Notes under the pieces: model-generated
Seen by the model: the letters and a program-made list of their open reading frames with translations, nothing else
Told to the model about the DNA's origin: nothing
Database searches by the model: none
Shown: in pieces, positions 41,701 to 46,965 of the stretch
Layout: the number at the start of each line of letters is the position of its first letter
Position numbering within the stretch: position 1 is the first letter of the stretch
Translations under genes and position numbers: made by a program
Assembly (NCBI GenBank): GCA_030159075.1
Contig: BROG01000295.1
Location: 372,001-436,000, forward strand
Source: Atrina japonica
Taxonomy: Eukaryota; Mollusca; Bivalvia; Pterioida; Pinnidae
Length of the DNA stretch: 64,000 bases
Direction: 5' to 3'

Positions 41701-42169
41701 AAATAAGATATCATACCGTATATGTCCTTATACATATGGCGTGGAGGGTATCCGATATTTCATGAAATCTGACACAGAAGAAAAAAAGATTATGATCCAG
41801 GGGGTACCTCATTGCAAGCACGTGTTTGAATGTCTTGTACAGGCAGGACAATCAATTGGAATAGATGAAAAACGTGTTACTCAAAGGCTTCCATCAAGAA
41901 CTAACATGAAACGTATGGAAGTGAAGGTCTATAGAACAGAAAGCAAAGAACCACCAGAATATGTTACTACAAAAGGATGTTCCTGTGTCGGAAAAGTTGT
42001 AGTGGAAATGCCTGATACTAGGGGAGATCTAGATAGAATCGTCAATGTTTCCTTGCTCTTTGGAAAAACTGAAATTGTTGTTGTAGGAAAAGATGAAAAT
42101 ACTGGAGAAGAATTTAAAACAGCAATTGATTTCCTGACAAAAGAAAAAGAAAGACAGAAGTCTAAATGA
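105..42169 (+). CDS. Multi-CARD / HSPA12-type HSP70 fusion gene (whole spliced gene, 11 exons)
   Basis: Exons 105-422, 2094-2147, 7066-7428, 16663-16983, 19744-20016, 21081-21161, 22982-23275, 28983-29272, 30460-30678, 37356-37500 and 41094-42169 each have AG/GT borders and join without a frame break into 1,136 codons from the ATG at 128. Predicted order: CARD-like (1-98), mini-exon (99-117), alpha/beta module (118-237), CARD-like (238-344), CARD-like (345-435), linkers (436-560), HSPA12-type ATPase (561-1136). HSP70 signatures are [14 protein letters not shown] (569-582), [13 protein letters not shown] (774-786) and ILVGGFSAS (936-944). HSPA12 proteins are divergent cytosolic HSP70s without the classical peptide-binding domain or EEVD tail, and neither is seen here. 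The 5' end may lie outside the window. Joining the CARD exons to the ATPase is inferred from phase and order, not from transcripts. CARD assignment rests on helix and hydrophobic pattern only. Confidence 0.72.
423..2093 (+). other. Intron 1: mostly unique, with short repeats
   Basis: The intron holds a duplicated 30-bp stretch (atcaggggagtggggtgaaa, near 507 and 576), a degenerate repeat of 30-45 bp built on 'aattaatgtaaagaagtaaatc' at about 1055-1285, the TA tract at 1344-1480, and a 10-bp perfect hairpin at 1841-1867. No coding sequence is supported. Confidence 0.6.
1344..1480. repeat. TA microsatellite with internal ctatatag palindromes
   Basis: About 137 bp of alternating TA, interrupted by regular c and g substitutions (tatctatatatatagata), making self-complementary units able to form cruciforms. 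Its 62-aa ORF is only an effect of the repeat. Confidence 0.97.
2094..2147 (+). CDS. Exon 2: 54-bp phase 1-1 mini-exon
   Basis: A strong acceptor (ttttttgttccag ending at 2093) and donor (gtatgt at 2148) bracket 54 bp. Read in the phase left by exon 1 it encodes [18 protein letters not shown], completing a G with the first bases of exon 3. It is hydrophobic and glycine-rich and probably packs with the module of exon 3. Because it is short and symmetrical it could be skipped without breaking the frame. It is too short for a domain call. Confidence 0.62.
2242..2698. mobile_element. Short TIR element (MITE-like, CAGT ends)
   Basis: The left end CAGTGGAATCTCATTATCTC and the right end, read in reverse, CAATGGAATCTTGTTATGTC form imperfect 20-bp terminal inverted repeats about 457 bp apart. 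TA follows the right end; the left flank reads TG, perhaps a mutated target duplication. The interior (gagatatc... blocks) resembles 23520-23750 in reverse orientation, so the family is present at least twice. Non-coding. Confidence 0.6.
2811..3060 (+). repeat. Dispersed repeat, copy A
   Basis: It starts gggttgttatgtaataacaa, itself a small palindrome, and continues cctattatgggtttatttca. A diverged second copy starts at 8319 in intron 3. Similarity fades after about 240 bp. Class unknown. Confidence 0.6.
3065..5517. mobile_element. 2.45-kb inverted-repeat element with TTAA target duplication
   Basis: TTAA occurs at 3061-3064 and at 5518-5521. Inside, AGAGCACCCTGAGTGAAAA at the left matches AGAGCACTCTGAGTGAAAA read from the right, and similarity continues for about 115-130 bp (shared aatttctgtatttataga, aacaacat, atcaaaatcggt). 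TTAA duplications are typical of piggyBac and Kolobok elements. No transposase ORF is present, so it is non-autonomous. A 32-bp minisatellite (4751-5139) has expanded inside it. Confidence 0.75.
4751..5139. repeat. 32-bp minisatellite, about 12 copies
   Basis: The unit is taaatcaagcatttaactaa then accatccgtcca, with C/T variants at ccatccg/ccatctg. It lies within the TTAA-flanked element. Confidence 0.95.
5876..6132. repeat. Diverged tandem duplication, about 152 bp
   Basis: The stretch 5876-5985 (cagtttccactcaataactt...) recurs at 6028-6132 (cagtttctattcagtaactt...) in the same orientation with about 80 per cent similarity. No coding potential. Confidence 0.6.
6380..7010. repeat. 93-bp minisatellite in intron 2, open on both strands
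   Basis: About seven near-identical 93-bp units (agacatatttctttggtaga...). Because 93 is a multiple of 3, frames stay open through the array on both strands: a 410-aa plus-strand ORF (6285-7517) that runs on into exon 3, and a 215-aa minus-strand ORF. These are not supported as genes; exon 3 has its own good acceptor. Confidence 0.95.
7066..7428 (+). CDS. Exon 3: alpha/beta module of unknown family
   Basis: The acceptor ttttttttattgcag ends at 7065 and the donor gtatgt starts at 7429. The exon is 363 bp, phase 1 on both sides. The protein has a strand ([11 protein letters not shown]), a possible second strand ([10 protein letters not shown]), an acidic stretch with [14 protein letters not shown] as a clear strand, a long helix ([20 protein letters not shown] onward) and a last strand ([10 protein letters not shown]) before a lysine-rich tail. 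A GSVIVHL-type strand beside death folds recalls TRADD-N-like effector-associated domains; that is a weak memory-based comparison. The frame stays open upstream into the intronic 93-bp minisatellite, but the acceptor and phase mark the real start. Confidence 0.72.
7570..7770. repeat. Dispersed repeat ('cttgacttttgatct' family), copy in intron 3
   Basis: It carries the blocks ggggacaaaagtcata, aaaactataacag, gatatttcacatataga and accttgacttttgatctagt. The same blocks recur at 15795-16475. Non-coding. Confidence 0.6.
8319..8560 (+). repeat. Dispersed repeat, copy B
   Basis: It starts gggttgttatgtaataacaa and follows the course of copy A at 2811 (tattatgggtttacttcaa, gagggctatcctgttag, attctacttacctctgcctt) with many substitutions. 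Confidence 0.6.
9400..9448. repeat. CT microsatellite
   Basis: An uninterrupted (CT)n tract of about 49 bp. Confidence 0.97.
10440..10880. repeat. CA-rich and poly-G block
   Basis: Two or three diverged copies of 'ggggcttaaccaacttaaaacacacacac' followed by 'gatctttgcaaaaaa' and a G run. The last copy ends in an uninterrupted G tract at 10841-10863. It lies inside the 5.5-kb element. Confidence 0.75.
11490..11610 (-). mobile_element. SINE tail fragment
   Basis: In reverse complement it reads gtgtcacaataggtgtcggc and gagcataggcc, the same tail seen in the SINE at 21919-22195. No tRNA-like head is present, so it is truncated. Confidence 0.55.
12172..12300 (-). mobile_element. SINE tail fragment
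   Basis: In reverse complement it reads cacagtaggtgtcggcatgt, then tgttcaatggtcgtaag, gtgacgtctc and gggacgttaaacaacgataa, the typical 3' part of bivalve tRNA-derived SINEs. No head is present. Confidence 0.65.
15100..15290. repeat. Dispersed repeat ('gggaaaaaatacatgca' family), copy 1
   Basis: The blocks gcatttacccttaccatta, tggtcatggcctcaatacca and tgggaaaaaatacatgca, then gccgaatttccgccc, recur at 56710-56885 and in part at 59940-60010. Non-coding. Confidence 0.65.
15795..16475. repeat. Three adjacent diverged copies of a dispersed repeat, with a GTT microsatellite
   Basis: Copies at about 15815-15960, 15965-16280 and 16305-16475 share 'aactttaacttggcc', 'tatttcacat.ta.attcctt' and 'gaccttgactttg' blocks with 7570-7770. 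A (GTT)n tract sits at 16009-16078 inside the second copy. Confidence 0.65.
16663..16983 (+). CDS. Exon 4: second CARD-like death-fold domain
   Basis: The acceptor (ttcaatatttcag ending at 16662) and donor (gtaaaa at 16984) bound 321 bp, phase 1-1. The protein starts [16 protein letters not shown] and shows a CARD-like run of helices: [20 protein letters not shown], then a short [14 protein letters not shown] helix, [12 protein letters not shown], and [20 protein letters not shown]. Repeated aromatic and leucine positions match the first CARD-like exon, including a helix with F at the core and a closing ILDKL. Its length (107 codons) is close to that of exon 1 counted from its acceptor (106). 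Together with exons 1 and 5 this gives three death-fold modules in one protein. A DED or a degenerate Death domain is the alternative. Confidence 0.75.
17193..17524 (+). CDS. Possible alternative 3'-terminal exon (CARD-only short isoform)
   Basis: An acceptor-like site (gactctaatttcag ending at 17192) lies 209 bp after exon 4. Read in phase 1, the frame required after exon 4, it stays open for about 110 codons ([15 protein letters not shown]...) to a TGA at 17522-17524. A canonical AATAAA follows at 17642-17647. Together these are what a terminal exon would look like, giving a product with two CARDs but no HSP70 part. The peptide has no recognised domain, is rather hydrophobic and lysine-rich, and may be chance. 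A second frame is also open from the same acceptor for about 32 codons. Confidence 0.25.
17642..17647 (+). promoter_or_regulatory. Candidate polyadenylation signal AATAAA
   Basis: A canonical hexamer 118 bp after the stop of the possible alternative terminal exon. In AT-rich DNA such hexamers are common, so its value depends on that exon being real. Confidence 0.3.
18833..19066. repeat. 38-bp minisatellite, about 6 copies
   Basis: The unit is atttatccatcacccaaatg then acatccatattgaaataa. The unit just before it (from about 18785) is partly related. Confidence 0.93.
19288..19515. repeat. Tandem repeat of about 81 bp, 2.7 copies
   Basis: The unit carries gccgcccagattatcactga, gcccatgggaaatgtaaata, cttgtatattgatgaagaac and ttcatttatagctgacataa. 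Confidence 0.85.
19744..20016 (+). CDS. Exon 5: third CARD-like death-fold domain
   Basis: The acceptor (ctttcatctgcag ending at 19743) and donor (gtttgt at 20017) bound 273 bp, phase 1-1. The protein begins [20 protein letters not shown] and continues with a basic loop ([10 protein letters not shown]) and helices [20 protein letters not shown] and [12 protein letters not shown]. At 91 codons it is shorter than the other two CARD-like exons but has the same order: an early helix pair, a charged turn, a helix with F-L-x-F-V-L, and a final leucine-rich helix. This is the least certain of the three death-fold calls. Confidence 0.68.
20050..20340 (-). mobile_element. tRNA-derived SINE, minus strand
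   Basis: In reverse complement the head reads agcctagctcagtcagtagt ... ggtcgtgagtttgagtcc, with recognisable Pol III box A (tagctcagtcagtag) and box B (ggtcgtgagtttgagtc). The tail (atatataggaatttaagaat-like, catagattgataaac in plus) recurs without a head at 31410-31560. Confidence 0.78.
20580..21010. repeat. Two direct copies of a unit of about 178 bp plus a dispersed-repeat end
   Basis: The unit at about 20620-20765 (tttccctttttaagtgg ... acaatgttcagcacacaaag ... agtcaatagggcc) recurs at about 20795-20935. The sequence after it, ctcaggtgaccgtcaatgcc then catcgggcctcttgt, is like the end of a common bivalve dispersed repeat also seen in reverse at 58245-58870. Confidence 0.6.
21081..21161 (+). 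CDS. Exon 6: 81-bp phase 1-1 linker exon
   Basis: The acceptor (atttgtttcag ending at 21080) and donor (gtagga at 21162) bound 81 bp encoding [20 protein letters not shown] followed by FTVTVEP. It has a short helix-prone part and a strand (KFTVTVE). No domain is recognised. Its symmetry makes it a candidate for skipping. Support comes from splice sites, kept phase and lack of stops; the short length limits confidence. Confidence 0.6.
21919..22195 (+). mobile_element. tRNA-derived SINE, near full length
   Basis: The head (ctgtcctggctcagtcggta, then gcatgctcgactc, then gaggttgtgagtttgagaac) has Pol III box A and B motifs. The body carries gtcccgtgtcacagtaggtg and tcggcacattaaagaaccct, then caatggccgtatg. 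The tail ends aggatgttaaacaacaatac. This arrangement is typical of bivalve SINEs. A partly related tail follows at 22200-22360. Confidence 0.85.
22375..22775. repeat. Degenerate minisatellite, about 45 bp, 8-9 copies
   Basis: The unit is gtgagtgattctgacctctg, tgagcctttagattggaatt, gtcca, with substitutions and small deletions in each copy. Confidence 0.85.
22982..23275 (+). CDS. Exon 7: charged, proline-containing linker before the ATPase
   Basis: The acceptor (atatttacag ending at 22981) and donor (gtatgt at 23276) bound 294 bp, phase 1-1. The protein is rich in K, E, D and P: an acidic start ([20 protein letters not shown]), a likely coiled or single helix ([20 protein letters not shown]), then a disordered part with PKPPQQK and two PKPS/PHNP stretches. 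It reads as a flexible tether between the CARD modules and the HSP70 ATPase. No folded domain is recognised. Confidence 0.72.
23520..23750 (-). mobile_element. Fragment of the 2242-2698 MITE family, reverse orientation
   Basis: In reverse complement it reads gaggtaatttcgagataaca then agtgacaattct, ctttgagatatcgagaataa and aagtagtacaatgtataaac, and ends near gacaatggaatttca. The same order occurs in 2450-2698. Confidence 0.6.
24430..24965. repeat. Minisatellite of about 61 bp with two hairpins per unit, 8-9 copies
   Basis: The unit is gaataattattgagagaaa, aaattattccttgcaaacga, aataaaattatttcgtgtga, a. In each unit ggaataatt pairs with aattattcc, and cgaaataa pairs with ttatttcg, so the array could fold into regular stem-loops. 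Confidence 0.9.
25300..25960. repeat. Scattered CA/GT microsatellites
   Basis: Short (CA)n near 25313-25328, (GT)n near 25629-25642 and (GT)n at 25925-25954, in otherwise unique intronic sequence. Confidence 0.8.
26270..27530. repeat. 1.26-kb minisatellite of about 35 bp, roughly 35 copies, hairpin core
   Basis: The unit is aaaaagtgttgagtgtacac then aacacaaccacaaat. The invariant part gtgttgagtgtacacaacac forms a stem (gtgttg with caacac). The spacer between cores varies (aaccacaaat, aaccaaaaat, aactataac, aacaactacaaat, or missing), which makes unit lengths irregular. Long ORFs on the minus strand through it are side effects. Confidence 0.97.
28445..28850. repeat. Dispersed repeat, two diverged tandem copies
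   Basis: The blocks tagtattaggatgctgata, then tttaggggtc, atgttggaga and gaaactgg at about 28555-28635 recur at about 28745-28825. It starts with a G-rich tagtcctctaaccgggggga. It lies just upstream of exon 8. Confidence 0.65.
28983..29272 (+). CDS. Exon 8: start of HSPA12-type ATPase (phosphate-1 motif)
   Basis: The acceptor (acttataatag ending at 28982) joins in phase 1 and the exon ends in phase 0 at donor gtaatg (29273). It encodes [20 protein letters not shown], the HSP70 phosphate-1 loop in its HSPA12 form, followed by [20 protein letters not shown], also typical of HSPA12. There is no ATG in this exon before the phosphate loop, so the ATPase must be translated from an upstream exon. 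Exon 7 supplies the right phase; an unseen first exon in the 5.7-kb intron is the alternative. Confidence 0.9.
29630..29860. repeat. 60-bp tandem repeat, about 3.5 copies, in intron 8
   Basis: The unit is tttttgtcctggcaaacttt, tggatagccaatcggttccc, tgggaaacatctatagctaa. Unit length is divisible by 3, giving a short false ORF. Confidence 0.9.
30460..30678 (+). CDS. Exon 9: HSPA12-type ATPase, second exon
   Basis: The acceptor (tctttaaaacag ending at 30459) and donor (gtgaga at 30679) bound 219 bp, phase 0-0. The protein reads [20 protein letters not shown] then [10 protein letters not shown] and ends [20 protein letters not shown]. The pair 'KPAL.VFS..I.YLK' and 'TVPAIW..P.KQFMR.AA' is characteristic of HSPA12A/B-like proteins and differs from canonical HSC70, so the subfamily call is firm. 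Confidence 0.92.
31410..31560 (-). mobile_element. Headless SINE tail fragment
   Basis: It shares ttactacttagattgatata, agagatata.acaggcata and cctatatattttgtgaaaatt with the SINE at 20050-20340 but has no tRNA-like head. Confidence 0.5.
31790..33345. repeat. 53-bp minisatellite, about 29 copies, in intron 9
   Basis: The unit is caaccacactgaaacttgag, atcactcacaaatagcaata, atacctaaacaat. Variants differ at aacaat/aaagt/aaat and gagat/ggat/tagat. A few units are truncated (near 32325, 32515, 33030), consistent with slippage and unequal exchange. Confidence 0.97.
35735..35798. repeat. TA microsatellite
   Basis: About 64 bp of (TA)n with two tacata interruptions. Confidence 0.95.
36281..36574 (+). 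repeat. Duplicated block A (copy without insertion)
   Basis: It runs from tgatatcaaagcagggacca to ctcttggatcttttg and is closely matched by 39600-39979, about 3.3 kb downstream across exon 10. This copy lacks the 87-bp insertion present in block B. Confidence 0.8.
37005..37320 (+). pseudogene. Three decayed tandem copies of the start of exon 10
   Basis: Before exon 10 (37356) the sequence 'ttctttgt.acag|gcgg.t.ttagaggtgatca..tgata.ttgcc' occurs three times, with exon-like starts near 37012, 37101 and 37268. Their beginnings translate as [22 protein letters not shown] and [11 protein letters not shown], against [11 protein letters not shown] in the real exon. Each keeps the acceptor but loses similarity after about 35-45 bases, so none can replace the full exon. 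Tandem duplication of intron end plus exon start is the likely origin. Confidence 0.8.
37356..37500 (+). CDS. Exon 10: HSPA12-type ATPase, connect-1 segment
   Basis: The acceptor (tttctttgttacag ending at 37355) and donor (gtatgt at 37501) bound 145 bp, phase 0 to phase 1. It encodes [20 protein letters not shown] and ends KKFIVVDIG, so the phosphate-2 loop DIGGGT is split by the next intron. The EPEAAALY stretch corresponds to the NEPTAAA connect-1 motif of HSP70 and keeps its glutamate. Three decayed copies of the beginning of this exon lie just upstream (37005-37320). Confidence 0.92.
37710..38365. repeat. 60-bp minisatellite, about 11 copies, in intron 10
   Basis: The unit is agtggatatttctgtgtgtt, gttgatcacatgaaaatccc, gaggttatgggtgctgtaaa. 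Reading frames are open on the minus strand because 60 is divisible by 3. Confidence 0.96.
38590..39585. repeat. Degenerate tandem repeat of about 120 bp, 8-9 copies
   Basis: The unit contains acacattcagtgatgtatg, ggggtcctgccccaccc, gcttataacttaaaaacca, ttcacagccccacccttaaa and catatattattgattgttat. Units start near 38595, 38695, 38809, 38932, 39055, 39188, 39310, 39432 and 39532 and are well diverged. One carries a G tract (39073-39089). Confidence 0.9.
39600..39979 (+). repeat. Duplicated block B (copy with insertion)
   Basis: It matches block A (36281-36574) from tgatatcaaagcagggacca through agaaaagaacagtctgtcat to the end, with an extra 87 bp at 39635-39721. Confidence 0.8.
39635..39721. 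mobile_element. 87-bp TIR element (MITE) with empty site in paralogous block
   Basis: The ends CAGTCAAACTTC and, in reverse, CAGTCAAAACTCC are inverted repeats flanked by TA on each side (39633-39634 and 39722-39723). Block A lacks exactly this stretch, so insertion after the duplication can be read directly. Confidence 0.8.
40200..40690. repeat. 30-bp minisatellite, about 15 copies, with GTTAAC core
   Basis: The unit is gttaacattttagttgttaa then catgttagca. It alternates two 15-bp halves that both begin with the palindrome gttaac. Both strands are open for over 120 codons because the unit is a multiple of 3. Confidence 0.95.
41094..42169 (+). CDS. Exon 11: HSPA12-type ATPase, terminal coding exon
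   Basis: The acceptor (ttttcctcacag ending at 41093) joins in phase 1 to complete [14 protein letters not shown]. The exon runs 358 codons to TGA at 42167-42169. It holds [10 protein letters not shown] (HSPA12 form of the region after phosphate 2), the adenosine motif [30 protein letters not shown], and the HSPA12-specific continuation [10 protein letters not shown] and later [20 protein letters not shown]. It ends in a basic KEKERQKSK tail without EEVD. ATP-binding residues of the phosphate and adenosine loops are intact, so it is likely a functional nucleotide-binding protein. Confidence 0.95.
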
Positions 42170-42960
42170 TATTGATACATTGTATATATCTTGATTTCAA
42201 TTTCATCTGTAACCACTCTGTGTAAAGCAGCAACATTTTCAAACACCTTTGTCCCCTACATGTCATGTAATCTTTAGTTTGTCTGAACTGTTGTTGTCGA
42301 ACCATCTTTTATAATTAAGTGCTCATGTCACAGCTGGTGCATCTATACCTTGTAAGTTGTTATATCCAGGTTTTATAAAAAACCAAAACAATATGGGTTT
42401 TTTTCCCAAAAATAGGTGGTACAGATAAAACATAGCAGTATTGCCTTGCATGGTTTTCATACCTTACTGAAGCTCTAATACTTTTGTGTCGACGAGTATC
42501 TTGTCACCCCTGTTATGATTAATTTTGACTCGATGTGTTTGTAAATATATGCCAATTTACCTTTGGTAGACCTTTAACTCGTCTAACAACCCCTGAAACA
42601 GATGTGTTTGTAAATATATGCCAATTTACCTTTGGTAGACCTTTAACTCGTCTAACAACCCCTGAAACAGATGTGTTTGTAAATATATGCCAATTTACCT
42701 TTGGTAGACCTTTAACTCTTCTAACAATGTCACTTTGTCAAGCTACAGATGTCATTTTGTCAGTTAAAAATATCGCTCATTAATTGAAATTACCATGCAG
42801 TTAAAGATACTGTTCTGTCAGTTAAAGATGTTACTGTCCGCTAACTCACCAACCCCAGATAAACATTGAACTCTTCTGTAAATCAATGACTTACACCAGT
42901 CCAAATGTGTCTATAGGGGTAATGAGTTAAAAATGTCACAATCTGTAAAAGATGTCGGTT
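42170..42960 (+). other. 3' flank / probable 3'UTR of the HSP70 fusion gene, with a 69-bp triplicate
   Basis: After the stop at 42169 there is unique AT-rich sequence, then 2.8 copies of a 69-bp unit at about 42532-42724 (starting gatgtgtttgtaaatatatg). No canonical AATAAA was seen; a TATAAA variant lies near 42374. The transcript end cannot be placed from sequence alone. Confidence 0.4.
42532..42724. repeat. 69-bp tandem repeat, 2.8 copies
   Basis: The unit is gatgtgtttgtaaatatatg, ccaatttacctttggtagac, ctttaactcgtctaacaacc, cctgaaaca, near-identical between copies. It may be in the 3'UTR of the fusion gene. Confidence 0.95.
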
Positions 42961-45055
42961 GAGTAGGCTGCTGTTCTACTTGTGTGTACATGTCTGTTGA
43001 GTAGGCTGCTGTTCTACTTGTGTGTACATGTCTGTTGAGTAGGCTGCTGTTCTACTTGTGTGTACATGTCTGTTCAGTAGGCTGCTGTTCTACTTGTGTG
43101 TACATGTTGGTTGAGGAGGCTGCTGTTCTACTTGTGTGTACATGTCTGTTGAGTAGCTGTTGTTCTACTCGTGTGTACATGTCTGTTCAGTAGGCTGCTG
43201 TTCTACTTGTGTGTACATGTTGGTTGAGTAGGCTGCTGTTCTACTTGTGTGTACATGTCTGTTGAGTAGCTGTTGTTCTACTCGTGTGTACATGTCTGTT
43301 CAGTAGGCTGCTGTTCTACTTGTGTGTACATGTTGGTTGAGTAGGCTGCTGTTCTACTTGTGTGTACATGTCTGTTGAGTAGCTGTTGTTCTACTTGTGT
43401 GTACATGTCTGTTGAGTAGCTGTTGTTCTACTCGTGTGTACATGTCTGTTCAGTAGGCTGCTTTTCTACTTGTGTGTACATGTTGGTTGAGTAGGCTGCT
43501 GTTCTACTTGTGTGTACATGTCTGTTGAGTAGGCTGCTGTTCTACTTGTGTGTACATGTCTGTTCAGTAGGCTGCTGTTCTACTTGTGTGTACATGTTGG
43601 TTGAGTAGGCTGCTGTTCTACTTGTGTGTACATGTCTGTTGAGTAGCTGTTGTTCTACTCGTGTGTACATGTCTGTTCAGTAGGCTGCTGTTCTACTTGT
43701 GTGTACATGTTGGTTGAGTAGGCTGCTGTTCTACTTGTGTGTACATGTCTGTTCAGTAGGCTGCTGTTCTACTTGTGTGTACATGTCTGTTCAGTAGGCT
43801 GCTGTTCTACTTGTGTGTACATGTCTGTTCAGTAGGCTGCTGTTCTACTTGTGTGTACATGTTGGTTGAGTAGGCTGCTGTTCTACTTGTGTGTACATGT
43901 CTGTTGAGTAGCTGTTGTTCTACTTGTGTGTACATGTCTGTTGAGTAGCTGTTGTTCTACTTGTGTGTACATGTCTGTTGAGTAGCTGTTGTTCTACTTG
44001 TGTGTACATGTCTGTTCAGTAGGCTGCTGTTCTACTTGTGTGTACATGTCTGTTGAGTAGGCTGCTGTTCTACTCATATGTACATGTCTGTTGAGTAGCT
44101 GTTGTTCTACTTGTGTGTACATGTCTGTTGAGTAGGCTGCTGTTCTACTTGTGTGTACATGTCTGTTGAGTAGGCTGCTGTTCTACTTTTGTGTACATGT
44201 CTGTTGAGTAGGCTGCTGTTCTACTTGTGTGTACATGTTGGTTGAGTAGGCTGCTGTTCTACTTGTGTGTACATGTCTGTTCAGTAGGCTGCTGTTCTAC
44301 TTGTGTGTACATGTCTGTTCAGTAGGCTGCTGTTCTACTTGTGTGTACATGTCTGTTCAGTAGGCTGCTGTTCTACTTGTGTGTACATGTCTGTTCAGTA
44401 GGCTGCTGTTCTACTTGTGTGTACATGTCTGTTCAGTAGGCTGCTGTTCTACTTGTGTGTACATGTCTGTTCAGTAGGCTGCTGTTCTACTTGTGTGTAC
44501 ATGTCTGTTGAGTAGGCTGCTGTTCTACTTGTGTGTACATGTCTGTTGAGTAGGCTGCTGTTCTACTTGTGTGTACATGTCTGTTGAGTAGCTGTTGTTC
44601 TACTCGTGTGTACATGTCTGTTCAGTAGGCTGCTGTTCTACTTGTGTGTACATGTCTGTTGAGTAGGCTGCTGTTCTACTTGTGTGTACATGTCTGTTCA
44701 GTAGGCTGTTTTTCTACTTGTGTGTACATGTCTGTTGAGTAGGCTGCTGTTCTACTTGTGTGTACATGTCTGTTCAGTAGTACTGTCTGTTCTACTACTT
44801 GTGTACATGTCTGTTGAGTAGGCTGCTGTTCTACTTGTGTGTACATGTCTGTTCAGTAGGCTGCTGTTCTACTTGTGTGTACATGTCTGTTGAATAGGCT
44901 GCTGTTCTACTTGTGTGTACATGTCTATTCAGTAGGCTGCTGTTCTACTTGTGTGTACATGTCGGTTGAGTAGGCTGCTATTCTACTTGTGTGTACATGT
45001 CTGTTGAATAGGCTGCTATTCTACTCGTGTGTACATGTCGGGTTGATAGGTTGTT
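42955..45055. repeat. 2.1-kb minisatellite of 37-38 bp, about 55 copies
   Basis: The unit is tgttgagtaggctgctgttc then tacttgtgtgtacatgtc. At least four unit types are mixed: gagtaggctgctg, cagtaggctgctg, ggttgagtaggctg and gagtagctgttg. Their order repeats in places, suggesting higher-order unequal exchange. Confidence 0.97.
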
Positions 45056-45099
45056 GTTATACATGTCTGAGAAATGTTGTACTTTAAAGTGTACATGTT

Positions 45100-46000
45100 T
45101 ATCAGTAAGCTGTTGTACCTGAGTTTACATCTGCTTCAGGGGTTTTTGTACCTGAGTGTATGTCTGCCTCAGGGGTGGCTGTGGTACCGGAATGTACGTC
45201 TGCCTCGGGTGGCTGTTGTACCTGAGTGTACGTCAGCTTCAAGGGTTGCTGTTGTACCTGAGTATACATCTACTTCAGGGGTTGCTGTTGTACCTGAGTG
45301 TACCTGCATGTAAATCTACTTCAAGGGTTGCTGTTGTACCTGAATGTACATCTGTTTCAGGGGTTGCTGCTGTACCTAAGTGTACATGTCTGTTTTAGAG
45401 CTTGTTGTACCTGAGTATACATCTGCAGCAGGGATTGCTGTTGTACCTGAGTGTACTACTTCCAGGGTTGCTGATGTAACTGAGTGTACACGTCTGTTTC
45501 AGAGCTTCTTGTACCTGCGTGTAAGTCTACTTCAAGGGTTGCTGTTGTACCTGAATGTACGCGTCTGTTTCAGAGCTTGTTGTACCTGAGTGTATGTCTG
45601 CTTCAAGGGTTGTTGTACCTGAGTATACACCTGCTTAATGGTTTGCTGTTGTGCCTGAGTGCACTACTTCCAGGGTTGCTGTTGTACCTGAATGTATGGC
45701 TTCCAGGGTTGCTGTTGTAACTGAGTGTAAACATCTGTTTCAGAGCTTCTTGTACCTGAGTGTATGTATGCTTATGGGGTTTTTGTACCTGAGTATATAT
45801 CTACTTCAGTGGTTGCTGTTGTACCTGAGTGTACACGTCTGTTTCAGAGGTTGCTGTACCTGAGTATACACCTGCTTCAGGGATTGCTGTTGTACCTGAG
45901 TGTACATCTGTTTTTAGGGGTTGCTGTTGTACTTTAGTGTACATCTGTTTCAGGGGTTGCCATTGTACTTTAGTGTACAGGTCTTTTTTTTACAGATTTC
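45100..46000. repeat. Degenerate minisatellite of about 36 bp, over 20 copies
   Basis: The unit approximates ttgctgttgtacctgagtgt then acatctgcttcagggg. It follows the 2.1-kb array without a clear boundary. Several plus-strand ORFs of 60-80 codons come from it. Confidence 0.9.
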
Positions 46001-46394
46001 TGTTAGTACAATGACAAAATGACAAAACACTTATGTATATCTGCACTTCCTGTTAGTAATATTTTCCTTTTTTTTTCGTGTGTGATCTCTCATTTATGTA
46101 CATTATAAGATTCATTTCTTTTACAGATACTCATCTTTATAATGTTTCATGAAAAAATATCTATCATATAATGCATACACATGATAAATATGATTGACGT
46201 TTTTCAAAGTTTTTTTTACAAAGTAAGACTCATTCTTATAGATTGTTATTGGCAAAAACATGTGTCATGAATTGTGATATCATATGTTCTGTGTTATAAC
46301 TTTCAACAGACTTAAGGTCATCTTCAGAATTGTTTTTATAAAGACATTTGTTATCATAAGATGTTTATACATATTTACTGATATTTTATATATA

Positions 46395-46965
46395 TACTGT
46401 ATTGTAGAAATGGGAAATTCTGTATTGTAGAATCGGGAAATTCTGTATTGCAAAATCAGGAAATACTTTATCTTTGTCATAAGATGTGTATACATACTTA
46501 CTGATATTTTATATATACTGTATTGTAGAATCGGGAAATTTCGTAGTGTAGAATTGGGAAATTCTGTATTGTAGAATCGGGAAATTTCGTAGTGTAGAAT
46601 TGGGAAATTCTGTATTGTAGAATCGGGAAATTTCATAGTGTAGAATTGGGAAATTCTGTATTGTAGAATCGGGAAATGTCATAGTGTAGAATTGGGAAAT
46701 TCTGTATTGTAGAATTGGGAAATTTTGTAGTGTAGAATTGGGAAATTCTGTATTGTAGAATTGGGAAATTTCGTAGTGTAGAATTGGGAAATTCTGTATT
46801 GTAGAATTGGGAAATTCTTTATTTTTATCATAAGATGTGTATACATGCTCACTGACATTTTATATATACTGTATCATAGAATCAGGAAATTCCATATTGT
46901 AGAATCTGGAAATTTTGTATTGTAGAATCTGGAAATTCCATATTGTAGAATCTGGAAATTCTTTT
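46395..46965. repeat. 23-bp minisatellite, about 22 copies, partly in 46-bp dimers
   Basis: The unit is tagaatcgggaaattctgta ttg, alternating with tagaattgggaaatttcgta gtg. Two intervening 'cataagatgtgtatacat' stretches (near 46478 and 46830) repeat as well. Confidence 0.92.
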
